A DNA stretch of 52,510 nt from Granulicella sp. S190 (GTDB lineage Bacteria; Acidobacteriota; Terriglobia; Terriglobales; Acidobacteriaceae), in contig NZ_LMUD01000023.1 of the NCBI RefSeq assembly GCF_009766095.1, positions 350,909-403,418 of the forward strand. Reading direction: 5' to 3'. Below are positions 7,908 to 16,914 of this stretch, one piece after another. Under the pieces are notes generated by a model. The model saw only the letters and a list, made by a program, of their open reading frames with translations, was not told where the DNA came from and ran no database searches. The position numbers were made by a program, and so were the translations under genes. How positions within the stretch are numbered: the stretch's first letter is position 1; each line of letters opens with the position of its first letter.

Positions 7908-10520
7908 TTAACGGTGCAGATGAATCTCTGGTGTCCAAGTAACTTGTAGCCAGCCACTAGTATTGTGCTGCGAGCCGGCCATGTACGAGGGGATCAGGAA
8001 TCGCTCGTATTGGGTGAAGATTTGCGCTCGCCAGTTGTGGTTGAACGCATACGAACCGTTAACGAAGCCGTCTGTGATGGTACCGCCACCCGGTAAGAAT
8101 CCTGTTCCACCCTTGTTCTGGCGGTAGCCCGCCTCTACTCTGGTTCGCGCTGAGAACCAATAGCCCGAGCGAGCTTCGATCGCACGGCCATCACGTCCTA
8201 CAGCATTGCCGAGCAGGAAACCTTTGTTGGTATTCCCGTCCAAGTATTGGTTATTGATGAAGAAGTGAGTACCTCCGAAGTCCTTGAAAAGCCCCTCTGA
8301 ACTCACTGCTTCCACGCGCAGATCCATGTGGGGAAGGAATGGGAGTCTTGCAAAGTAAATCCCCGGGCTCCATGCTGCGCGGCGTGGAGCGTCGATCGGG
8401 CTCGGATCGTCGTCAGAGTATGCATCCGCATAGAGCGTGACGACACGGCTAAGAAACGGAAGCCGATAACTAAAGTCGAAGTTGCTCTTTCGATCGCCGG
8501 GATCTTGTCGATCTCCGTAGCCGCCACTTCCGCCATTTCCCGTCGTGATATCGCCAGTTGAGTTGAAGCTGAAGACGTTGGCTTTGAAGCTGTGAAGCGT
8601 AATGGGGTGTCCAACACCCCAGAAAATGGACCAGCGGGTGAAGCTGATCTCAAGGTTGTCGCCGAAGTTGAAGTCGAGCTTCTGCCCGTTGAACCAGGGA
8701 CGAGCCGGGTAGCTATGCCCGGAGAGCTTTCCCAGCACCACGTCAAAGCGGTAGGTGCCGAGAGAAGGTAGCAGTGGGATCGGGTGGGGGCGAGTCGATA
8801 CAAAGCGCAGGTTGTAGGTAGGCTCTGCATTGCTGGAGAAGGCAAGTGGCCCAATGGTGGTCGGTCCCCAGTACAGTTCCTGCTTGCCGAAAGAGAGCGC
8901 ATTCCCCTCAAAGGCCACGCCGCCGTACAGTTCGATAGGGCGCTGACGATTATAGGCTGCTCGTTCAGGTGTCGGTAATATCTGCGGATCTGAATCCGGT
9001 GAAATCTGGTCCAGCGCGTTGATCAGCTGATTTGTGGCTTGTGATTCTGCCGGATTCCCGGGTCCATGTTGTAGTTCCTGGCGATCGTAGAAGAAGAGTC
9101 TTCCGTAGTTGGCCCGTACTGAGTACCCCGTGATCTCGCTGCCGCCTCGGCCAAGTGGACGACCGAAGTCGTTCCACCAGGTCTGGCCAAAGTGGAAGCT
9201 GTCCGCCAGCGCGGGGCCGGCAATCGTCCCATATCGTGTGTAAGCGGATTCAAGGCTCAACGATTCATAGTAGTTCGGTCCTGTTTCGAACTCAGCCTGG
9301 AGATCGCGCATGAGCCGGCGAGCCTCCGCCAATAGTTTTGGACTGCTCGCGTCCTCCATATCGGCCAGATCTTCTGCCACTTTCAGCTGGCGCAGGCACT
9401 CCTGCCTGGTCCATGGGCGGATCGAGACGCTCTGGCCGGGGATGAAGCCCATCGCGGCTAGTCTTTCGAGCGCAGGGTAGACCCAGCTATCCATGGGCAC
9501 ATTCGTTGACCCGATGGAGTCAGGATCGTCATCTTCGCTGAAGAGTCGTGGCGGATGATGCGCGACGAGCGTTGGTTGAGTGGGTCCGTTCGTCTGCTTT
9601 ACTTTGCGAGGAGCCCCCAAATCTCCCGGCATGGGTTGGGAGTCGAACGGGTTCAGGCTGAAGTTGTGATGAGCACGATAGATGTAGTGTCCGATCAGCC
9701 AACCGGTGGCGCTCCCAATCAGTACATCCGAGGGAAAGTGCTGCTCCGCGAGCACACGGCTGACGCTAACCCCGGTGGCCAGGCCATAGACCGCGGTCCG
9801 GGTGATCCAACCGGGGTATTCGTCTCCGATTACAGAAGCCATAGCCCAGGCGGCGGTAGCGTGGGTCGAAGGGAATGACGACTCGGTCGGGTTCGAGTCG
9901 AAGAAGTCGCCCTTGGAGTTGTCGATGGCTGGACGATCGCGGCGGGTGACGAGCTTGGCTACACCCGTCACGGCCAGGCTGTCGGCCACAGCCTCTCCCG
10001 TCAACAGGCTAGTTTCGTGGGCCTGCGGGGCATAGTTGAACAAGCTCCACAGGTACATGCTTGCCGGCAGCGCACCCAGCCCTGCAACTCCCGCGTCCGA
10101 TAAGGTATTGAATTTGCTCTGGTCATGCGCGTTGATGTGGATCAACGAGGTCATGGTGTGCTCATCGCTACCTATCAGCAAGCCGGTTGTCGCCCCCAGC
10201 GGAGCCAGCCAGATCGCATCACTTGGCTGTAGGTACAACGGGCTGGTCCAGATGACCTTCTGGTCGATCAGTAGACGACGCGGAAGCCCTGACAAGGTTA
10301 TCTCTTCATCGGCGCTCTTCTTCATCTCGGTCTTTGGCAGAGATCCGACGGCAACCTGCGGTTCAGGAGCCTCTGGAAGCGAAGAAGAGGCGTCCGCCGA
10401 GGACTGGCCTGCAGTTGTCGGCAAACGGACATTTTGCGCGAAGCAGGATGGCCCGATTGAAAGCAAAAGGAGTGCTGTGAAGCAGAGAAATCGGCTGGAT
10501 TTTGGGTCAGTCACGGGCAT
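7908..10520 (-). CDS. PAP2 phosphatase fused to Wzi-type capsule assembly barrel
   Basis: One 870-residue secreted protein joins two functions. After a signal peptide (FLCFTALLLLSIGPSCFAQ) an acid-phosphatase PAP2 domain carries all three catalytic motifs: K-x6-RP (189-197), PSTH (217-220) and SR-x5-H-x3-D (254-265). From about residue 330 to the end, a Wzi-like outer-membrane beta-barrel follows (NYGRLFFYDRQELQHG, FGKQELYWGPTTIG and many alternating strands). Wzi anchors capsule at the surface of enteric bacteria; PAP2 domains often remove phosphate from lipid carriers such as undecaprenyl pyrophosphate, so the fusion may link carrier recycling to glycan surface attachment. That link is inference. 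ATG at 10520 is chosen over an in-frame TTG at 10526. Confidence 0.88.
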   Translation of the reverse strand: MPVTDPKSSRFLCFTALLLLSIGPSCFAQNVRLPTTAGQSSADASSSLPEAPEPQVAVGSLPKTEMKKSADEEITLSGLPRRLLIDQKVIWTSPLYLQPSDAIWLAPLGATTGLLIGSDEHTMTSLIHINAHDQSKFNTLSDAGVAGLGALPASMYLWSLFNYAPQAHETSLLTGEAVADSLAVTGVAKLVTRRDRPAIDNSKGDFFDSNPTESSFPSTHATAAWAMASVIGDEYPGWITRTAVYGLATGVSVSRVLAEQHFPSDVLIGSATGWLIGHYIYRAHHNFSLNPFDSQPMPGDLGAPRKVKQTNGPTQPTLVAHHPPRLFSEDDDPDSIGSTNVPMDSWVYPALERLAAMGFIPGQSVSIRPWTRQECLRQLKVAEDLADMEDASSPKLLAEARRLMRDLQAEFETGPNYYESLSLESAYTRYGTIAGPALADSFHFGQTWWNDFGRPLGRGGSEITGYSVRANYGRLFFYDRQELQHGPGNPAESQATNQLINALDQISPDSDPQILPTPERAAYNRQRPIELYGGVAFEGNALSFGKQELYWGPTTIGPLAFSSNAEPTYNLRFVSTRPHPIPLLPSLGTYRFDVVLGKLSGHSYPARPWFNGQKLDFNFGDNLEISFTRWSIFWGVGHPITLHSFKANVFSFNSTGDITTGNGGSGGYGDRQDPGDRKSNFDFSYRLPFLSRVVTLYADAYSDDDPSPIDAPRRAAWSPGIYFARLPFLPHMDLRVEAVSSEGLFKDFGGTHFFINNQYLDGNTNKGFLLGNAVGRDGRAIEARSGYWFSARTRVEAGYRQNKGGTGFLPGGGTITDGFVNGSYAFNHNWRAQIFTQYERFLIPSYMAGSQHNTSGWLQVTWTPEIHLHR

Positions 10521-10714
10521 CGGCAATGTTTCAGGGCTGACCTACTCAGTTAAAGCAACCCCTTGCAGGAGGCTACCATAGCTGGACGTGGCCTGATGGA
10601 CGGTGACAATATCATGACAACTTTCCATAATGGGCAACGGGTGGCTCTTACCGAAAGCACAGAGGTGAAAACCACCGGACCAGCCAAGCCAACCGAGCCC
10701 CAGCAACGCACGTT

Positions 10715-11875
10715 CTACAGATGGAAAAAGTGATCTGCGCCCAGGACAAGCAGCAGCGTGATGGCAGCGATGGCGATCTCGCCGACCGCTCCGACGACGA
10801 AAGGCCGCGCGCCTTGTTTGAAGAGATCCTTCAAGTTGGTGCGCAGGCCAACCCCGGCAAAGGTGAGCAGGAAGGCCCAGCGGCTCAGGTTCCCTAGTGC
10901 TGTGAGCTGCGGCTTCGAAAACCCCAGCACCGCCACCTGCGGGTTAGCCGACGATCCAAGGGTAGCCAGCAGCGAGATGAAGAGGAAGCCAAGGACGAAC
11001 TTGGGAAACTTCTTCCAGAGGAACGCAGCTTTGTTCTCCAGTTGCGCTGATGCGGCGCGACTGGCGAGCCCTTTGCGCGCCCACTGGATCGCATAGGCCA
11101 GTACGACGAAGCCGATAAGAGCGTTGCGGCAGGTCTTGGCCAGTACAGCGAACTTGCCGGCCGCATCGGAGTAGAGAGCTCCGGCGGCGGTGGCCTCCGC
11201 GGTATTGTCGACAGCCAGACCGGCCCAAAGCCCGTAAGCCCGGTCGCTCATGTGTAGAGCGTGACCTATGAGCGGGAAGGTGAACAAAGAGATCGCTCCG
11301 AGTGCAAGGATCGCAGCGATGGCGGTAGAGGAGTCTTCTTCGTCGGCGTCGATTGCGCCCTGGGTGGCGATGATGGCGGAGACTCCGCAGACGCTGGAGC
11401 CCACGGCCAGCAGGGTGGTGAGTTGCGGACCCAGTTTGAAGATGCGGCCAAGCCATGTCATAAAGGTCAGCGAGAAGGCGAAGGCCACAAAGACCAGGGC
11501 GAGCGAGATGCCGCCCAGCTTCAGGATATCTCCGAGAATGAAGCGCGCGCCGAGTAGGATGATCCCGGCCTTAAGCCAGAACTCGTAGGTGGCTACGCCC
11601 GCGCGAAAGATGCGGGGTAGCCCAACGGTATTCGCGATGAGTATGCCGAAGACAATAGCCCAGAGGACATATTCGATGTTAGGCAAAACATAGTGGTGAG
11701 CCTTGCCGTAGGTGTTGATGAAGTGCTCGACGAACTTGCCTGCGTAGCCAACGATAGCAAGAAGGGCGATGCCCGGCAGTAGTCCCAGAAGGGAGGAGCG
11801 CTCCGCTGGGACGCGGCCAGGCGCGTGCGGAGGATATTCGGTGCGAAGATCGGGAAGATCGACTGAGGCTGCCAT
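10715..11875 (-). CDS. YeiH family (UPF0324) putative sulfate exporter
   Basis: 386-residue polytopic membrane protein of the Cons_hypoth698/YeiH family, annotated by homology as anion (possibly sulfate) exporters; the substrate is not proven. Conserved family segments are present: ILIANTVGLP, LKAGIILLGARF, GSSVCGVSAIIA and GLAVDNTAEATAAGALYS, along with about ten hydrophobic helices. The start at 11875 is fixed by AAGGAGAACT directly before the ATG; a longer open frame to 12061 has no support and overlaps the small ORF described next. It follows that small membrane ORF by 40 bases in the same direction. Confidence 0.9.
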   Translation of the reverse strand: MAASVDLPDLRTEYPPHAPGRVPAERSSLLGLLPGIALLAIVGYAGKFVEHFINTYGKAHHYVLPNIEYVLWAIVFGILIANTVGLPRIFRAGVATYEFWLKAGIILLGARFILGDILKLGGISLALVFVAFAFSLTFMTWLGRIFKLGPQLTTLLAVGSSVCGVSAIIATQGAIDADEEDSSTAIAAILALGAISLFTFPLIGHALHMSDRAYGLWAGLAVDNTAEATAAGALYSDAAGKFAVLAKTCRNALIGFVVLAYAIQWARKGLASRAASAQLENKAAFLWKKFPKFVLGFLFISLLATLGSSANPQVAVLGFSKPQLTALGNLSRWAFLLTFAGVGLRTNLKDLFKQGARPFVVGAVGEIAIAAITLLLVLGADHFFHL

Positions 11876-11915
11876 AGTTCTCCTTTGTGCAGAATCGTGT
11901 GGGCGATATCGATCC

Positions 11916-12029
11916 TTACCAGACGACAGTTTTGAGCAGCCCGAAGCGGACGATAAGGGCGAGAGCAAGAGACAACACGATGGCCGAGGTGTCGGTAGAA
12001 AGAGAGAGGCGGGTGCGAGGGGTAGACAT
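11916..12029 (-). CDS. 37-residue predicted membrane protein upstream of YeiH-like gene
   Basis: A short frame with a strong ribosome site (AAGGAG, 8 bases before ATG on the minus strand) encodes MSTPRTRLSLSTD, then a hydrophobic segment (TSAIVLSLALALIVRFGLL) and the tail KTVVW. A positively charged N-terminus and one membrane helix fit a single-span small protein with the N-terminus inside. It ends 40 bases before the transporter start, so the two are probably cotranscribed. It could be an accessory subunit of the transporter or a translated leader. No family was recognised; the ribosome site and clean hydrophobic pattern are the main support. Confidence 0.62.
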   Translation of the reverse strand: MSTPRTRLSLSTDTSAIVLSLALALIVRFGLLKTVVW

Positions 12030-12250
12030 GGAGAGATCTCCTTGAAGGAAACGCGAGGCATACTCTGTGGGGAGTAGCTATAACACTGGATTTCAAAAAG
12101 AGGCGTTAGGCGCAGGAGGGAACTAGCTACAACAACAACGGCTCGGCATGAGGTGCAGGATCGCGAGTTGGCGGAAGACCGTCATGTTGCCGTTTAGTGT
12201 ACAGGATCTCTGAATGGCAGGCAAAGTTTGGAATTGTGACCGACGGTGTG

Positions 12251-13126
12251 TCAATCATCTGCGGACAAAGGGGGCGGAAGGCGCGAGAGTCTGGCCGAGG
12301 CAAACAAAGTAAATCCTCCCATAACGAAGACCGAGACGAAGACGCAGGCAAATAGGATGTGAGAGACCATCCAGCGTCTGCCCGAATGATCGGTAACGAC
12401 CGCGCCTGCCGTAGATGGAATGAGCAGCAGGACATTCCCAGCAGCCGACAGTCCATAAAAACAGATGGGAAGTATCCAGTTGCTGGAGGCGACAGGTACG
12501 GGCTTTCGCTCTTTCATATAGAACGCGAAGAGTTGATAGAAGGTGTAGGTCGTCAAGAGCCATCCCAGAAAATTACTGATCGGCACTCCGAAGTAGGCTC
12601 CGCCGTCTCTCCACACCCAGGCGTGGTCTATGTTCGCCCACACCGGATCCATCGAGAGATCCCAGGCGACCATTATGCAGCTGGCAATCAGAGGGAGCAG
12701 GAGGACTCGCTTGCCACGTATGGTCTCGTTTGGGCGACCGGTAAGCAACAGGGCGATTACCCACGACAGGTAGCACATGCCTACGTAGGCAAGCGCAAGC
12801 AGTACTGGAAGCTGAAAGAGCTTCGGACCCATCACGTCGGTGAAGTAGTAGTGCCCAAAAGGAAAACCTGTACGCAGGCTCAAGCTCTCAAAGAACGTAC
12901 TGGTGCCGAGACAGAGTGCGAAAAATAGGAGCATGCCGCGCGGTTTGTAAAGTAGGCTGCCGTGCAGAAGGGCAAAGATTGCCGGTGGGACCACGTGCAG
13001 GACAACAATGATCAGAGTCGGAACCTGACCTGCGTATAGCTGAAGAATCCGTCCCAGTGCGTAAATAAAGAGCAGCCCGGCCAGTAGATGCCTGGTAACT
13101 GCGTCTTCCCTTTTGGTTAGCCCCAT
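12251..13126 (-). CDS. Carotenoid biosynthesis membrane protein (DUF422, CruF-like)
   Basis: 291-residue integral membrane protein of the carotenoid biosynthesis family (PF04240), which includes CruF and the archaeal bisanhydrobacterioruberin hydratase; these add water at the 1,2 double bond of acyclic carotenoid ends. Visible support: about seven hydrophobic helices, the family block FFESLSLRTGFPFGHYYF (around residues 78-95), and GPKLFQLPVLLALAYV directly after it. The ATG at 13126 follows no strong ribosome site. No other carotenoid gene (crtB, crtI) is in the window, so the pathway cannot be placed. The gene diverges from the small secreted protein at 13253 with palindromes in between. 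Confidence 0.85.
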   Translation of the reverse strand: MGLTKREDAVTRHLLAGLLFIYALGRILQLYAGQVPTLIIVVLHVVPPAIFALLHGSLLYKPRGMLLFFALCLGTSTFFESLSLRTGFPFGHYYFTDVMGPKLFQLPVLLALAYVGMCYLSWVIALLLTGRPNETIRGKRVLLLPLIASCIMVAWDLSMDPVWANIDHAWVWRDGGAYFGVPISNFLGWLLTTYTFYQLFAFYMKERKPVPVASSNWILPICFYGLSAAGNVLLLIPSTAGAVVTDHSGRRWMVSHILFACVFVSVFVMGGFTLFASARLSRLPPPLSADD

Positions 13127-13143
13127 GGCGAGATTCTAGACGC

Positions 13144-13158
13144 AGCAACTAAGTTGCT
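13144..13158. promoter_or_regulatory. Perfect palindrome, possible operator
   Basis: AGCAACT-A-AGTTGCT, a perfect 7+1+7 inverted repeat, lies 18 bases upstream of the carotenoid gene start and about 95 bases upstream of the divergent secreted-protein gene. The position suits a repressor or activator site serving one or both genes. Confidence 0.4.
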
Positions 13159-13183
13159 CCACAAGTCTTTAGAGCAACACGGT

Positions 13184-13228
13184 GGGGCGGAAAAGTTGTG
13201 CGCAACCGCCCCTGTGAACCAGGGTTCA
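13184..13228 (+). promoter_or_regulatory. Two consecutive hairpins in the leader of the 13253 gene
   Basis: GGGGCGG-aaaa-GTTG (13184-13198) pairs with CAACCGCCCC (13203-13212), a 10-bp stem with a four-A bulge. It is followed by TGAACC-AG-GGTTCA (13215-13228), a perfect 6-bp inverted repeat with a 2-base centre that could form a hairpin or act as a protein-binding palindrome. Both precede the ribosome site TAGGAGG of the next gene. The first stem lacks a U tract, so a terminator is unlikely. Confidence 0.4.
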
Positions 13229-13252
13229 GTGAGATGTAGGTAGGAGGTAGTT

Positions 13253-13519
13253 ATGAAGATCACAAACGTAAAGGCGATGGTTGCAAAGGGTGTAACGGTT
13301 GGCTTACTGGCGGGTGCGTTTGTGCTGGCTGCACCGGCGAAGGCACAGGCTCAGCAGTTTGCCGTAGGTGTGCGGGTTGGCTATCCGCAGTATGGTTACG
13401 GGTACTACGGCCCGGACTACTATGCTCGTTTGCGATTCGAGCAGGAGCGTCGTCACGCAGAGTGGGTGAGAGCGCATGAGTTTCAGCGCTATCACTACGA
13501 TCACCGCGGACGCTGGTAG
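13253..13519 (+). CDS. Small secreted Tyr/Gly-rich protein
   Basis: 88-residue protein with a clear signal peptide (positively charged start, hydrophobic VTVGLLAGAFVLAAPAKAQA, cleavage near residue 34). The mature part has a short Tyr/Gly segment (YPQYGYGYYGPDYYARL) and an Arg/His/Glu-rich end. Small exported proteins of this make-up are frequent in Acidobacteriota and have no known function. The start is secure, with TAGGAGGTAGTT before the ATG. It diverges from the carotenoid gene. Confidence 0.78.
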   Translation: MKITNVKAMVAKGVTVGLLAGAFVLAAPAKAQAQQFAVGVRVGYPQYGYGYYGPDYYARLRFEQERRHAEWVRAHEFQRYHYDHRGRW

Positions 13520-13550
13520 TGATAGCATCACGCTCTAGTTCATAGCATGT

Positions 13551-14240
13551 CTAACGATGTTCGAAGGCCGGTTGCGGAGAGGTTTCCGCGCCGGCCTCGC
13601 CGTGAGTGGTAGCTTTCAATTCGCTGAGAGGCCGATAGTACCGAGACTCAGGGAAGGCGCAACCCTGGCATAGAATCTTATCGTCACGAACGTACTCGCG
13701 GTCGTAGTTGATGCCTTCGCCACAGGCTCCGCAGGTGATGCGCGATGACTTGTAGCCGGGCATCTCACGTGGGTGGATCGGCACTGCAACCCACTCTTCA
13801 TGAAAGAGATCTTCATTGAGCAACTCGCGATAGGCGAGCATTTGCTGCTCGTTCTTGTTCTCAATGTGCGGGAAGAGTTCACGAGCACGTTGTTTGGAAG
13901 ATTCGAGCGCGGCAATCCGCAGAGCTTTGAAAACAGGAGTATCGCCCTGCGGTGCCAGGGGCGAAGTAAGGTCGACGAAGGTCGCTGCCATCTTGCCCCA
14001 GTCGCGAAACTTGATGGCGCGTTTTCCCAGGCGGCAGCCGGTCACTACGCCGACCGCGTCGGTGGCGCAACGGTCGATCTCAATGAAGGTGACCAGGCGC
14101 TTACGGTCCTCGCCACGTGGGTCGTCAACGCCCAACCGTTCGCAGCCCAGCATAGCCATGCGAACCCCGAGGATCTGCCCGGCACAAAGGTGGCCATGGG
14201 CTAACTCAGCTTCGCGAAGAAGAGCGTCGAAAGACTGCAT
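13551..14240 (-). CDS. FmdE-like protein with C-terminal zinc ribbon
   Basis: 229-residue cytoplasmic protein. The N-terminal domain has the FmdE signature HGHLCAGQ (residues 15-22) followed by LGVRMAMLG and [20 protein letters not shown], all conserved in proteins named after subunit E of molybdenum formylmethanofuran dehydrogenase. The C-terminal part holds CGACGEGI…CQGCA (about residues 178-205), a four-Cys zinc ribbon. In bacteria without methanogenesis such FmdE proteins occur near molybdopterin enzymes and their role is unclear; no molybdoenzyme is seen here. It is read opposite to the CBS protein. Confidence 0.85.
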   Translation of the reverse strand: MQSFDALLREAELAHGHLCAGQILGVRMAMLGCERLGVDDPRGEDRKRLVTFIEIDRCATDAVGVVTGCRLGKRAIKFRDWGKMAATFVDLTSPLAPQGDTPVFKALRIAALESSKQRARELFPHIENKNEQQMLAYRELLNEDLFHEEWVAVPIHPREMPGYKSSRITCGACGEGINYDREYVRDDKILCQGCAFPESRYYRPLSELKATTHGEAGAETSPQPAFEHR

Positions 14241-14332
14241 TCCTTCATGATACTGCTGGCCGTGTTGATGCGTTTTTTCCGTATTGCGTGAGGTTGTGCG
14301 GCGGGGGTAGTATTCGAGGCCCGAGGTGCTTT

Positions 14333-14785
14333 ATGAGCGATTTTGCGACGACGATCGGTATGGTTCTCAAGCAGAAGTCCGGACCGGTTGCGGCCATCGC
14401 CCCTGACGCCTCTGTCTATCAGGCAGTCGAGATGATGGCGGAGCAACAGGTCGGCGCTCTGTTAGTCATGGAGCAGCAATCGCTCCTCGGCATCATCTCC
14501 GAACGAGACTATGCTCGTAAGGTCATCTTGCAGGGGCGCTCCTCGAAGGAGACTCAGGTTGCCGAGATCATGAGCAGCCCGGTGATCTCGGTCTCTCCAA
14601 AGCACACTGTAGGCGAGTGCATGCGCATCATTACGAAGAATCGCATCCGCCATCTGCCGGTGATGGAGGGTACTGCGGTCGTTGGCGTGGTGTCCATCGG
14701 AGACCTGGTGAACTCAGTAATCAGCGAGCAGGAGAGGACGATTCGTCACCTCGAGGCTTACATCTCGGGTGCGGCTACGATGTAG
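14333..14785 (+). CDS. Tandem CBS-domain protein
   Basis: 150-residue protein made of two CBS motifs (about residues 10-65 and 78-135), including [24 protein letters not shown] and [23 protein letters not shown] in outline. Stand-alone CBS pairs bind adenine nucleotides (AMP, ATP, SAM) and act as energy or ligand sensors; the partner is unknown. ATG at 14333 is chosen because GAGGTG precedes it and because the family begins at this point. Its last 11 bases overlap the end of the convergent SulP gene, so transcripts of the two genes are complementary at their 3' ends. Confidence 0.9.
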   Translation: MSDFATTIGMVLKQKSGPVAAIAPDASVYQAVEMMAEQQVGALLVMEQQSLLGIISERDYARKVILQGRSSKETQVAEIMSSPVISVSPKHTVGECMRIITKNRIRHLPVMEGTAVVGVVSIGDLVNSVISEQERTIRHLEAYISGAATM

Positions 14786-16514
14786 GCGATGCCTTCGTCA
14801 GCACGATCGGAGAGGCCGATTCCAGCTTCTCAAAGGCGTCCGTCGCATCATGAAGTCTCCGGAAGATCCAGGAGTCTCCTATCGCCTCCGTCACGTGGTG
14901 ACGGTCGAAGTCGGACTTTGTGTTCCAGGGAAGCCGCGCAAATCCGAGCTCAACGCCTGCGTCGGCTAGATTCTTTTTCAACTCCTCAACCACTCGAGCC
15001 GCGCTGTAGTCCAGGTTAGTAATTGCCTCCGCGTCTACGATGAGCCAGCGCACGGCTGTAGGCGATGGGCCAATCAGACCGAGAATCTCATCGGAGAATC
15101 GGCTGGCATTCGCATAGAACAGAGCAGCTCCAAAGCGGTACAGCACCAGCCCCGGCTCTGTGACCGCACCCGGAGTGGGCGGAATCAGCTTCCATATCGT
15201 GCTCTCGTCTGGGATCATGACGCCGGTGCGGGGGTGGTAGCTGTGGTGCACGATTCGCAGCAGAGACAAGACCATTGCTAGAACGATACCCTGCTCAACA
15301 CCTGCGGTAATCACGACGAGGGTTGTCGTAACGGCAAGAGCAAACTCGGCGGGACTCTCGCGAAGAATATCCCTCAGGCTACGGAGCTTGATCAGTCGGA
15401 TCGCGACCAGGAAGACCAGCGTGCCGAGAACACACTGCGGAAGATACTGCAGGGGCTTGGTCAAAAAGAGCAGCACCAGCGCTACCACCATCGCGGTAGT
15501 GACCTGCGCCACCTGGCTGTTGCTTCCCACGCTTTCGACCATTGCCGTCTGCGTAGGGCTGCCATTTACGACGAAGCTTCCGCTGAAAGCTGCCGCCGCA
15601 TTAGCGGCAGAGAGGCCGATCAGATCCTGATTCTCGTCCAGCCGCTGATGGTGACGAGCAGCATACACGCGGGAGGTTGCCGCACTCTGGGTGAGAATCA
15701 TCACCGCGCACGATCCCGCGACGGAGAGAAGCGGTGGAATATCACTCCAGCGAACGTCCGGCATCACCAGGTGCGGCAAACCGCCGGCCACAGGGCCAAT
15801 GATGGCAACTCCGTGCCCCGCAAAGTTCCAAATCGCGCTAGCAGCAGTGGACAGGATGACGGCCAGCATGGGACCGGGCGCCTTCGGTAGAAGGCTACGC
15901 AAGGCAAAGACGAACGCAAGCACTGCAGCCGTCACTGCTAACGTCGGCAGATGCACTCTTGCAAGACTGCGGCACACCTCGACTAATTGAAGAATGGCTC
16001 TCCGCGAGGTGACCTGAACGCCGAGCATCTGTCCCAGAACCGCGATTCCAACTTGAAATCCAACGCCAGTCAGAAAGCCAACAAGCACTGTCTGAGAGAG
16101 AAAGTCTGCGACAAAGCCCAGCTTAAGCAGTCGCCCGACCAGCAGAAAGGCAGCCGTGAGCAGCGCTACCAGGCCAGCCAGAGCCACGTACCGTGTACTC
16201 GCCGACGGAGCCATGCCGGAGAGGCCACTGTGAAGAATGGCAGCAGTTGCCGAGTCAGCAGCGACGACCAGAAACCGCGAGGAGCCAAACACTGCGAAGG
16301 CAATCAACGGCAGGAGCAGCGAGTAGAGGCCGGTAACGACGGGCATTCCTGCGATGCGGGTGTACCCCAGGGCCTGCGGGATATTCATCGCAGCAAAGGC
16401 AACGCCGGCGATTGCGTCTCGTATCGCACCGACTCGCTTCAACGGCCGAATGCCCTGGAATAGAGTCAGCAAATGGAAAACTCCTGTGCGGAGGGCGGCA
16501 TAGCTCCGCTCCAC
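14775..16514 (-). CDS. SulP family anion permease with STAS domain
   Basis: Inner-membrane SLC26/SulP transporter, usually for sulfate or bicarbonate. The first 400 or so residues show the family pattern: [45 protein letters not shown] and [18 protein letters not shown] in outline, with ten or more hydrophobic helices. The C-terminal 130 residues form the cytoplasmic STAS domain ([18 protein letters not shown]). Length up to 579 is usual. The open frame begins with GTG at 16514, but TTG at 16472 has AGGAG eight bases upstream and may be the true start, giving [11 protein letters not shown]. The downstream end overlaps the convergent CBS gene by 11 bases. Confidence 0.92.
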   Translation of the reverse strand: MERSYAALRTGVFHLLTLFQGIRPLKRVGAIRDAIAGVAFAAMNIPQALGYTRIAGMPVVTGLYSLLLPLIAFAVFGSSRFLVVAADSATAAILHSGLSGMAPSASTRYVALAGLVALLTAAFLLVGRLLKLGFVADFLSQTVLVGFLTGVGFQVGIAVLGQMLGVQVTSRRAILQLVEVCRSLARVHLPTLAVTAAVLAFVFALRSLLPKAPGPMLAVILSTAASAIWNFAGHGVAIIGPVAGGLPHLVMPDVRWSDIPPLLSVAGSCAVMILTQSAATSRVYAARHHQRLDENQDLIGLSAANAAAAFSGSFVVNGSPTQTAMVESVGSNSQVAQVTTAMVVALVLLFLTKPLQYLPQCVLGTLVFLVAIRLIKLRSLRDILRESPAEFALAVTTTLVVITAGVEQGIVLAMVLSLLRIVHHSYHPRTGVMIPDESTIWKLIPPTPGAVTEPGLVLYRFGAALFYANASRFSDEILGLIGPSPTAVRWLIVDAEAITNLDYSAARVVEELKKNLADAGVELGFARLPWNTKSDFDRHHVTEAIGDSWIFRRLHDATDAFEKLESASPIVLTKASPTS

Positions 16515-16657
16515 ACTCGATGATCTAAAACTTAGAGATTGATCCTAAACCAATTACAGATCGCAGAACCTATACCTCCTTACAAAGACGGAGGCTGAAG
16601 AATTGGCACTAAGTGACGATCAAAGCTGCGTTACCTCTGTAAGAGGTATCGCGAAGG

Positions 16658-16867
16658 CTAAGACGTGCTGTCTGTCGGCTCAGTAAGGGCGACCATCTGC
16701 TTAGTGACCTTCGCAGTGCATCTGCCGCAGGCCGGACAGCTTCGGCCCTTGCGATGCAGCACAGCCGAGACGAGGAAGACCTTACCGCATGAGGTGCATT
16801 GGACAGCTGCGTTGTCCCCGTACCAATCTTCAAACTGTCCCAGGGCGGCCTTGTCGAGATAACGCAT
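16658..16867 (-). CDS. Small zinc-ribbon protein
   Basis: 69-residue protein with two CxxC pairs (CTSCG at residues 24-28 and CPACG at 44-48), the arrangement of a zinc ribbon. AGGAG precedes the ATG with good spacing on the minus strand, which makes the start reliable. It lies 47 bases after the unknown secreted protein at 16915, in the same direction, and upstream of the SulP gene, so all three might share a transcript. Function unknown; DNA, RNA or protein binding are possible. Confidence 0.72.
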   Translation of the reverse strand: MRYLDKAALGQFEDWYGDNAAVQCTSCGKVFLVSAVLHRKGRSCPACGRCTAKVTKQMVALTEPTDSTS

Positions 16868-16914
16868 TGCAGAACTCCTATCCTCCCTAGTATGAGCGCA
16901 TCGAGCTCTCGTTC

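Noticed and set aside
8303..8911. 202-codon minus-strand frame
   Set aside because: Alternative frame inside the PAP2-Wzi gene, Ser/Arg/Pro-rich, no start signal.
11876..12061. 62-residue N-terminal extension of the YeiH-like protein
   Set aside because: AAGGAGAACT directly before ATG 11875 fixes the start, and the extension overlaps the small membrane ORF in another frame.
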